From Parendozoicomonas verongulae (GTDB taxonomy: Bacteria; Pseudomonadota; Gammaproteobacteria; Pseudomonadales; Endozoicomonadaceae), in NCBI RefSeq assembly GCF_009711465.1, contig NZ_SMME01000841.1, forward strand, positions 1 through 39,287: DNA of 39,287 nt, written 5' to 3'. The position numbers and the translations under genes were made by a program. Positions 33,314-39,287 of this stretch are shown here, in pieces; the stretch's first letter is position 1; every line of letters starts with the position of its first letter. The notes under the pieces are model-generated. The model was given only the letters and a program-made list of their open reading frames with translations. It was not told the DNA's origin and made no database searches.

Positions 33314-36300
33314 ACGACATACACAGCAGCCCCCCTGAGCCAGCGTCTACGACGCCTCAAAAAGGCATTATTGCGTGGTTCACCAGCAACTCTGTTGCGG
33401 CCAACCTGTTGATGGTACTGATTATCTGCGCAGGGCTGGCATCGGCCTTCACCATCAAGAAGCGGATGTTCCCTGACTTTGCCATTAACTCTGTGGTGAT
33501 TTCCATCCCCTACCCTGGAGCCGCCCCCTCGGATATTGAGCAAAGCGTACTGCTGAAAGTGGAAGAAGCGCTGCGTAATGTGCGCGGCATAGATGAGGTG
33601 ATTTCCCGTGCCTGGGATGGGATGGGGAGCGTTACGGTCAAGATGGAGTCCGGCTACGATATTGATGAGCTTTACGACGATGTAAAGGTGAAAGTGGAAG
33701 GCATAACCAATCTTCCTGAGAACGCGGAAGAGCCCTCCATTGCGCGACCAGCCAGTCGACAACAGGTGTTATTTATTTCGTTGTATGGCAACACTGATCC
33801 TGTGTCTCTACAAAGAGCAGCACAATCACTCCAGCAAGAGTTACTGGACCTGCCGGAAGTTCTGAAAACTGATTTAATCGGTGACAGTCCGCTGGAGATT
33901 TCCATTCTTGTGCCGGAACACAACCTGCGTAAGTACGGACTTACATTTGATGAAGTCGCCACGGCACTGCGCAGCTCGTCTATAGATGTGGCTGCTGGGG
34001 CACTGAAAACCAAAGATGGTGATATTAGCGTAACAACACGGGGGCAGGCCTACAAAGGCATTGATTTTGCCAACTTTGTTATCCGCACTCATCAGGATGG
34101 CAGCCACCTTCTTCTTTCTGATATCGCCACTATCAGTGATGGTTTCTCGGAACAAAACCAGCTTATCCGCTTTAACGGCGCGCCTTCTATCTCTATCAAG
34201 ATTGTCTCAGAAACTGAGCAGAATGATATCCAGACTTCCAAAGCGGTGCGGGAGTATCTCGATAAACGACAGGACTCGTTACCTCAAGGTATACAGGCCA
34301 AAGCCTGGGCCGATGCTTCGTACTACCTGCAAGACCGTATGGACATGATGATGGAAAACATGTTGTACGGAGCTTTGCTGGTTTTTCTGCTGTTAAGCCT
34401 GTTTTTAAGAATACGTGTAGCCATGTGGGTGATGGTCGGTATTCCCGTGTCTTTCCTGGGCGCCCTCTGGGTGATGCCTAACAGCTTCATGCCTGTTTCT
34501 ATCAATATGCTGAGTCTGTTTGCCTTTATTATGGTGCTCGGAATTGTAGTGGATGACGCCATTATCATTGGCGAGAGCGTCTACACCCGTATCTCCAAAT
34601 ATGGCCACACCACCGACAATGTGGTGGCCGGGGTAAAAAGGGTTGTTGTACCGGCTACCTTTGGTGTACTGACGACAATGGCAGCTTTCTTACCACTGCT
34701 TATGGTGGAAGGTCAGGTCAAACCTTTCTTTAATGCCATCTCTCTTGTGGTGATCTTCTGTCTGTTTTTCTCTCTGGTTGAATCCAAATTAATTCTTCCA
34801 GCTCATCTGGCTCATATGAAAACGCTGAACCACCAGCCTGAAACCTCAGGCTGGCTGACCCGCATCCAGGATAAAGTCGCCTCTGGCCTTGAACAATTTG
34901 TCAGGAAAATCTATAGACCACTGATCGGTGCTGCATTGAACAACCGTTACATTACCCTGAGTGCATTTTTGGGGTTAATGATCGTTTTTATCGGTGTTCT
35001 GCAAAGCCCGCTGATTCGCTTCAGTTTCTTCCCGGATGTGCCCAGTGATTACACCGAAGTACACCTGGACATGGAAGCTGGCAGCTCTCTGGCGGCCAGG
35101 AACAACGCTCTTATCCAGGTGGAACAAAGCCTGTTCCGGCTGGATAAACGTCACCGTGAAAGTCATCCGGATTCTCCGGGGTTGTACGAAAGTGTGATGG
35201 TATGGTCTGAATCCGATACAGAGGGTGAACTGTTTGTTGAACTGATAAAGGGTGAGCAAGGTGCGGTCAATGCTGAGCAGCTGAGTAACCTGTGGCGTGA
35301 AGAGGCTGGCACCATCCCTGGTGTACAAGAGCTCTCCTTCTCCTCAGGAGACGATGCCGGTGGCTCAAAGCCGGTATTCTTCCGCCTCACGGGTAATAAC
35401 CCGAAAGAGTTAAATATGGCCGCTTCAGAGCTGGAGCAACACCTCCTTTCTTATGAAGGATTGTTTGATATTTATAACTCTGCGGAAATACCTGTCAACG
35501 AGTTGCTTATCGATATTCTTCCCGGCGCCCAGGCTCTTGGGCTGAATCTTGCTCAGTTAGGCAACCAGATTCGTCAGGGCTTCTACGGAGAAGAAGTTCA
35601 ACGTATTCAGCGGGGACAGGAAGAAGTTCGCGTGATGCTGCGCTACCCAAAGGAAGAGCGCAACGACCTGAGTGACCTTCAACGGGTGCGCATTCGTACA
35701 ACCGACGGTCATGAAGTGCCCTTCTATCAGGTTGCCTCGGTTGCCCGGGGCGAAGGGGCAAGCTACATCCGTCGTACAGATGGTAAGCGATCACTTACTG
35801 TCAACGCCGACCTGAATAAGGATGAGCTGGAGGCTTCCACTGTGATTGAGGACGTGCAGAAAGAGTTCAAACCTGTTCTTGCGGCGAAATACCCCTCCGT
35901 AAGCTTTGCCATTGCCGGTGCCAGTGAAGCTGAACAAGATTCAATGACGCAACTTACCTCTCTGGGGGTGATTGCCTTGATTCTGATCTACGGACTGATC
36001 GCCATTCCTCTGAAATCCTATCTTCAGCCACTGGTGATTATGAGCATTATTCCTTTCGGGCTGGTGGGTGCGATGATTGGTCACTTACTGCTTGGCTTGC
36101 AGTTAACCATGATGTCCATCTTCGGCCTGATCGCCCTTGCCGGGGTATTGGTAAACGACAGTCTTATATTGATGGACTTTATCAACCAGGGGCGCAAACA
36201 AGGCATGTCGGCAATGGATGCTGCCATGCAGGCAGGGCAAGAGCGTTTCCGGGCTATCATCCTGACATCCCTTACAACCTTCCTTGGGCTGGTGCCCATT

Positions 36301-36483
36301 ACTTTGGAGTCCAGCCTGCAGGCACATTTTGTGATTCCCATGGCTGTATCCCTTGGCTTCGGGATTTTGTTTGCCACGTTTATCACCTTGATTCTTACAC
36401 CTGCGCTATATCTGGTTGGCCGGGATATTAAACGGTTGATAGGATGGATTTGGACGGGAAAGATCAACCCTCACTTTCACTAA
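33310..36483 (+). CDS. RND-family efflux pump permease (AcrB superfamily)
   Basis: This 1,057-residue inner-membrane pump has 12 predicted helices in two repeats with large periplasmic loops. TM4 carries the proton-relay aspartate pair in GIVVDDAIIIGESVY. The second repeat has GLIALAGVLVNDSLILMDFINQG. The N-terminus has a 20-residue cytoplasmic extension before TM1. The start is GTG at 33310, overlapping the adaptor stop, with GGAG 8 bases ahead. It drives efflux of unknown compounds with H+ antiport; drugs, lipids or host-derived toxins are possible. Confidence 0.92.
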   Translation: MNDIHSSPPEPASTTPQKGIIAWFTSNSVAANLLMVLIICAGLASAFTIKKRMFPDFAINSVVISIPYPGAAPSDIEQSVLLKVEEALRNVRGIDEVISRAWDGMGSVTVKMESGYDIDELYDDVKVKVEGITNLPENAEEPSIARPASRQQVLFISLYGNTDPVSLQRAAQSLQQELLDLPEVLKTDLIGDSPLEISILVPEHNLRKYGLTFDEVATALRSSSIDVAAGALKTKDGDISVTTRGQAYKGIDFANFVIRTHQDGSHLLLSDIATISDGFSEQNQLIRFNGAPSISIKIVSETEQNDIQTSKAVREYLDKRQDSLPQGIQAKAWADASYYLQDRMDMMMENMLYGALLVFLLLSLFLRIRVAMWVMVGIPVSFLGALWVMPNSFMPVSINMLSLFAFIMVLGIVVDDAIIIGESVYTRISKYGHTTDNVVAGVKRVVVPATFGVLTTMAAFLPLLMVEGQVKPFFNAISLVVIFCLFFSLVESKLILPAHLAHMKTLNHQPETSGWLTRIQDKVASGLEQFVRKIYRPLIGAALNNRYITLSAFLGLMIVFIGVLQSPLIRFSFFPDVPSDYTEVHLDMEAGSSLAARNNALIQVEQSLFRLDKRHRESHPDSPGLYESVMVWSESDTEGELFVELIKGEQGAVNAEQLSNLWREEAGTIPGVQELSFSSGDDAGGSKPVFFRLTGNNPKELNMAASELEQHLLSYEGLFDIYNSAEIPVNELLIDILPGAQALGLNLAQLGNQIRQGFYGEEVQRIQRGQEEVRVMLRYPKEERNDLSDLQRVRIRTTDGHEVPFYQVASVARGEGASYIRRTDGKRSLTVNADLNKDELEASTVIEDVQKEFKPVLAAKYPSVSFAIAGASEAEQDSMTQLTSLGVIALILIYGLIAIPLKSYLQPLVIMSIIPFGLVGAMIGHLLLGLQLTMMSIFGLIALAGVLVNDSLILMDFINQGRKQGMSAMDAAMQAGQERFRAIILTSLTTFLGLVPITLESSLQAHFVIPMAVSLGFGILFATFITLILTPALYLVGRDIKRLIGWIWTGKINPHFH

Positions 36484-36528
36484 AAGCGAAACAGAGCTTT
36501 CAGAACCGGATGAAGGGAGTACGAAAAA

Positions 36529-37302
36529 ATGCGTTGCCATGAAGTTGATTACGAAATTCGCGGCCATGATATGCAACTGGTTGAAGTGGAACTGGACCCT
36601 CAGGAAACAGTGATTGCTGAAGCCGGTGCAATGACGTTTATGGAAGAAGGCATCAACTTTGAAACTCGTTTGGGTGATGGCTCAGAACCGGATCAGGGCT
36701 TTATAGGCAAGCTCTTCTCTGCCGGAAAACGTGCTTTAACAGGAGAATCCGTTTTCACAACTCACTTTACCAACGAAGGCAGTGGAAAAAAGCGGGTGGG
36801 TTTTTCAGCCCCTTACCCTGGCTCCATCGTTGCATTGGATATGTCCAGATTCGGCGAGAAAATAACTTGCCAGAAAGACAGCTTCCTGTGTGCAGCATTG
36901 GGCACCAAAGTCAGCATCGCTTTTAACCGTAAACTGGGGGCCGGTTTCTTCGGTGGTGAAGGTTTTATTCTGCAAAAGCTGGAAGGTGATGGCATGGCTT
37001 TTATCCACGCAGGCGGAACCGTAGTGGAACGGGAACTGAAAGGCGAAACCCTGCGCCTTGATACCGGTTGCCTTGTCGGCTTTTCCGGTGATATCGATTA
37101 CGACATTGAACGGGCCGGTGGCCTGAAGTCTATGGTGTTTGGTGGTGAGGGGATTTTCCTCGCAGGCCTCAAAGGTCATGGCACTGTGTGGATTCAGAGC
37201 CTGCCATTCTCCCGACTGGCTGATCGCATTCTGGCCAATGCCCCTTCTATTGATGGCAAACGCAAAGGCGAAGGCTCTGTACTGGGGTCTGGTGACAATT
37301 AA
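36529..37302 (+). CDS. AIM24 / TIGR00266 family protein
   Basis: This 257-residue soluble beta-rich protein matches the AIM24 family, named for a yeast mitochondrial inner-membrane organiser; the bacterial role is not established. Characteristic parts are [18 protein letters not shown] near the start, then [15 protein letters not shown], and the late [19 protein letters not shown] segment with [15 protein letters not shown]. The ATG at 36529 has a GGGAG site. It is 45 bases after the RND pump and may be co-transcribed. Confidence 0.9.
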   Translation: MRCHEVDYEIRGHDMQLVEVELDPQETVIAEAGAMTFMEEGINFETRLGDGSEPDQGFIGKLFSAGKRALTGESVFTTHFTNEGSGKKRVGFSAPYPGSIVALDMSRFGEKITCQKDSFLCAALGTKVSIAFNRKLGAGFFGGEGFILQKLEGDGMAFIHAGGTVVERELKGETLRLDTGCLVGFSGDIDYDIERAGGLKSMVFGGEGIFLAGLKGHGTVWIQSLPFSRLADRILANAPSIDGKRKGEGSVLGSGDN

Positions 37303-37329
37303 GCAGGCAGACTGTTGACTGGGGAAAAT

Positions 37330-37359
37330 ACGCCAACCCTATTTTTGAGGGAGAGGCGT
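37330..37359. terminator. Probable bidirectional terminator
   Basis: Stem parts ACGCC/GGCGT and CCCT/AGGG with small internal bulges flank an ATTTTTG loop. Ts follow on both strands (GATTTTTC to the right; ATTTTCC on the minus strand). It lies between the convergent AIM24 and ankyrin genes and overlaps the last codons of the latter. Confidence 0.65.
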
Positions 37360-38010
37360 TGATTTTTCGAGAAGCAATGGCGTTACTTCTGTGTCGTCCT
37401 TGAGGGGTGCGGCATGCCTTAAAACATGAATCGTTTTGTTGTAGGCCCTTAGCTTATAGGGCTTGAAGAAGCGTTGCTCCTTTGCTGCAAAGATCGGGGA
37501 TTCCTTCCAAAAAATGAATGGGTGCTTAAGTTGAGGGTCTGCACCATGAGAAAGCAACAATCTAACCATTTCATGATGACCACCAAAACTCGCATGGTAC
37601 AAAGGAACACAATACTCTGTGTTTACTCGTGCCCCGAACTCAATCAGTACTTTCGCAGACTCAAGGTGATTTTTTGCTGCTGCCCGACAAAGGGCAGTGA
37701 AACCTCTTACCACATTTTCAATTCTTGAGCCCGCCACAATTAAAATGCGCAGAACTTCTGGATGGTCATTCTCTGCTGCTGCATGTAACCCAGTGGTTTT
37801 AAATCTGAACCTGCCAGCGTTGAGTCTGGCATTCAGATCGAAGTGCTCTTGGGAAGTATATTTCCGCACTTGTTCAATATCTCCCTCCCTGCAGGCTGCA
37901 ATGAATGGATGTTCTCCCATTCGAGGGGATGCGGATACAGGCGTACCCCAGAATAGAATGCTAAGGAAAAATATTCTGTAGAGAAATACCACATCTGAAC
38001 AGGTTCTCAT
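37339..38010 (-). CDS. Secreted ankyrin-repeat protein
   Basis: This 223-residue protein has a signal peptide (VVFLYRIFFLSILFWGTPVSA, cleavage near residue 28) and about four ankyrin repeats from residue 33: FIAACREGDIEQVRKY, GLHAAAENDHPEVLRILIVA, ALCRAAAKNHLESAKVLIEF and PLYHASFGGHHEMVRLLLSH. Export plus ankyrin repeats suggests a role in contact with host proteins, but no target is known. It shares its layout, including a C-terminal TPLLLEKST, with the divergent gene at 38227, so the two are paralogues. The ATG at 38010 follows AAGGCGG. Confidence 0.85.
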   Translation of the reverse strand: MRTCSDVVFLYRIFFLSILFWGTPVSASPRMGEHPFIAACREGDIEQVRKYTSQEHFDLNARLNAGRFRFKTTGLHAAAENDHPEVLRILIVAGSRIENVVRGFTALCRAAAKNHLESAKVLIEFGARVNTEYCVPLYHASFGGHHEMVRLLLSHGADPQLKHPFIFWKESPIFAAKEQRFFKPYKLRAYNKTIHVLRHAAPLKDDTEVTPLLLEKSTPLPQK

Positions 38011-38039
38011 GTAACAACCGCCTTACATACTCAGAGGAA

Positions 38040-38192
38040 AGAAGGTATGGCAATCAACACAGCTCCCACCGGGTGTCCACCGCAGGAACAATATAGCTCT
38101 TGATGCATTTTTTGCTGGCATCATCCCCTTCATCCGTCAGACGCAGGAGTCCAAACAACTTGATATCTTCCCTGTTAATTGCCATACCTTCT
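38040..38192. repeat. Inverted repeat between the ankyrin paralogues
   Basis: AGAAGGTATGGCAAT at 38040-38054 is repeated in inverted form as ATTGCCATACCTTCT at 38178-38192 (15 bases perfect, 18 of 19 when extended inward). The arms enclose 123 bases. Such a match within 150 bases is unlikely by chance. Confidence 0.75.
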
Positions 38193-38209
38193 ATCCCTTT
38201 GGTAATCAT
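38054..38209 (-). CDS. Short ORF between ankyrin genes, possible gene remnant
   Basis: A 51-codon frame runs ATG to TGA across most of the gap between the paralogues. Its product (start MITKGIEGMAINREDIKLF, end VPAVDTRWELC) looks protein-like in composition but matches nothing I recognise. There is no clear ribosome site. It may be a remnant of a longer gene; it contains the right arm of the inverted repeat. Confidence 0.3.
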   Translation of the reverse strand: MITKGIEGMAINREDIKLFGLLRLTDEGDDASKKCIKSYIVPAVDTRWELC

Positions 38210-38226
38210 GGTTCGTGAGTTGAACT

Positions 38227-38901
38227 ATGTTAAGAGTTCATAAGAAGCAGCAGTGGATCTACGCCAGTTTTTTCTTCTTTGTTTTCGGGTTTTGCTCAAA
38301 CGCATTGGCCAAGGGGGAATGCGAAGCCGCTTTGAGTGAAGATCTGAACAGGGAATATGATGAACATGATTTTCTGGCGGCCTGCCGTGTAGGTAACGTG
38401 GAGGCTGTGCACTATTTTGTGGATCAGGTCGACTTTGATGTTAACGAGCAGTTCATCAGTGGAGTGTCGGGTATTCTTACCCAAGGTCTATTTGTGGCCG
38501 CTCAGAATGGCCATGCCGGTGTGGTTCAAATTTTGGTAAACACTAGCGAAATTGATATTAACAAGACATGTAACAGGGCTACGCCTTTGTTTCAAGCAGC
38601 TCAAAATGGTCATGCCAAGGTGGTTCTGATTTTGCTGGCTGCCGATGCTAATCCATTCACTAAGTGGAGGCATGATGTTTTATTCACCAAAAGCCCACTG
38701 AGTACAGCAAAACAAAATAGACCTTTTTACAGAGGGAAAAACCCTGCACTGTACGACAGGTACACAATAATCATTAATGCACTCAAGGAGGCGACCCGCA
38801 AACCCAAGGCTTATAAGCCAGTAGAAACACACTGCCCTACTGAAGAAACGCCTTTGTTAGAGGAGATTTCCGGTCTCCGTTTACATAAAAATTCAAAATA
38901 A
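38227..38901 (+). CDS. Secreted ankyrin-repeat protein (paralogue)
   Basis: This 224-residue protein has a signal peptide (residues 1-28, ending FGFCSNALA) and about three ankyrin repeats: FLAACRVGNVEAVHYFVDQ, GLFVAAQNGHAGVVQILVNT and PLFQAAQNGHAKVVLILLAA. The alignment with the 37339 gene covers the first repeat, the [FW]xKESP/TKSPL segment and the TPLLEE tail, so the genes arose by duplication and now face apart. The ATG at 38227 has a weak site (GTGAG). The 99 bases after the stop hold nothing visible. Confidence 0.85.
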   Translation: MLRVHKKQQWIYASFFFFVFGFCSNALAKGECEAALSEDLNREYDEHDFLAACRVGNVEAVHYFVDQVDFDVNEQFISGVSGILTQGLFVAAQNGHAGVVQILVNTSEIDINKTCNRATPLFQAAQNGHAKVVLILLAADANPFTKWRHDVLFTKSPLSTAKQNRPFYRGKNPALYDRYTIIINALKEATRKPKAYKPVETHCPTEETPLLEEISGLRLHKNSK

Positions 38902-39000
38902 CAGCCTTAATCTGGCCTCCGCTATCCCCTTTTACCGCCATACACTGGGCACGAATAACCGCGCACTATCAGGGCATCGTTGTGAAAGGGACAGACCGGG

Positions 39001-39287
39001 TCACTTAACTTTCCTATTGTGTAAACGTCGCTTGTGTCTGGAGAGGTTGCCGGATGTGGTAAACGCCTTGTTGCACCCGCTCTGGCCACACACGTAGGGC
39101 CTGTCTCCTGTGTGAGTGCGCCTGTGGTTGATGAGTGCACCGGATTGGGTGAAAGACTTTCTGCATCCGTCCTGGTTACAGACAAAGGGCTTGTACCCTG
39201 TATGGGTGCGCTTGTGTTTGGTGAGATCGCCGGTGTGGTAAACGTCTTGTAGCACCTGTCCTGATCACAGGCAAAGGGCCTGTCCCC
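39001..39287 (-). CDS. C2H2 zinc-finger array, partial, apparent frameshift
   Basis: The minus strand encodes at least three TFIIIA-like fingers running off the window edge: C-DQDR-C...[16 protein letters not shown]...[10 protein letters not shown] and C-GQSG-C...[11 protein letters not shown], joined by TG[YD][KR]P[FY] linkers, ending in NRKVK and a stop. Finger 1 is in another frame from fingers 2-3. Compared with finger 3 DNA, one base is missing at about 39233/39234 (GCCGGTGTGG against GCCGGATGTGG). It is either a pseudogene or an assembly error in a repeat at a contig end. C2H2 arrays of this kind are rare in bacteria and suggest a eukaryote-like, possibly host-targeted protein. Confidence 0.7.

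Noticed and set aside
38922..39185. 87-codon minus-strand frame over the zinc fingers
   Set aside because: It is out of frame with the cysteine/histidine pattern of the fingers.

Overview
The window looks like a chromosomal piece of a marine, host-associated gammaproteobacterium. The core genes (avtA, arcA/arcB, zntA, cobB, feoABC, mdlAB, an RND pump) are gamma-proteobacterial in type. Secreted ankyrin proteins and a C2H2 zinc-finger array next to a chlamydia/spirochaete-style V-ATPase suggest an Endozoicomonas-like symbiont. That genus call is inference; no 16S or other marker is present. No rRNA, tRNA, IS element, phage or CRISPR array was seen.

Layout. (1) 1-2,086: valine-pyruvate transaminase avtA and a secreted PepSY-like protein. 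(2) 2,168-7,478: arginine deiminase locus. A YfcC/ArcD-type antiporter is divergent from arcA-arcB, and after a terminator comes a divergent carbamate-kinase homologue lacking two conserved lysines. (3) 7,858-15,500: seven-gene V-type ATPase operon in the order B-D-I-K-E-DUF2764-like-A, a circular permutation of the chlamydial order E-X-A-B-D-I-K. (4) 15,576-17,811: ZntA-type metal P-ATPase behind a tandem ArsR/SmtB-type operator. (5) 18,041-18,991: a canonical carbamate kinase, probably the working ArcC. (6) 19,214-22,395: a 953-residue protein of unknown function with a charged coiled-coil half and C-terminal 7-residue repeats, then a small acidic secreted protein. (7) 22,528-24,382: a SIRT5-like sirtuin, then, on the minus strand, an FMN riboswitch controlling a DMT transporter (probable riboflavin importer RibN). 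(8) 25,002-28,082 minus: feoABC with a Fur box and a perfect FNR box. (9) 28,134-31,987 minus: MdlAB-like heterodimeric ABC exporter preceded by two short ORFs with strong Shine-Dalgarno sites. (10) 32,102-37,302: RND adaptor and pump, then an AIM24-family protein. (11) 37,339-39,287: two divergent ankyrin paralogues and, at the window edge, a frameshifted C2H2 zinc-finger array.

How it works together. Arginine is imported in exchange for ornithine, deiminated by ArcA, cleaved by ArcB to carbamoyl phosphate, and turned into ATP by carbamate kinase; this suits low-oxygen life in host tissue. The V-ATPase could use ATP to pump H+ or Na+, since its K ring has the Q...Q...E set of Na+-type rotors. 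FNR/Fur control of feoABC, a metal exporter and a riboflavin importer fit the same picture of an anoxic, nutrient-exchanging niche. The least-known items are the permuted V-ATPase operon, the degenerate carbamate kinase, the 953-residue protein, the mdlA leader ORFs and the ankyrin/zinc-finger end.
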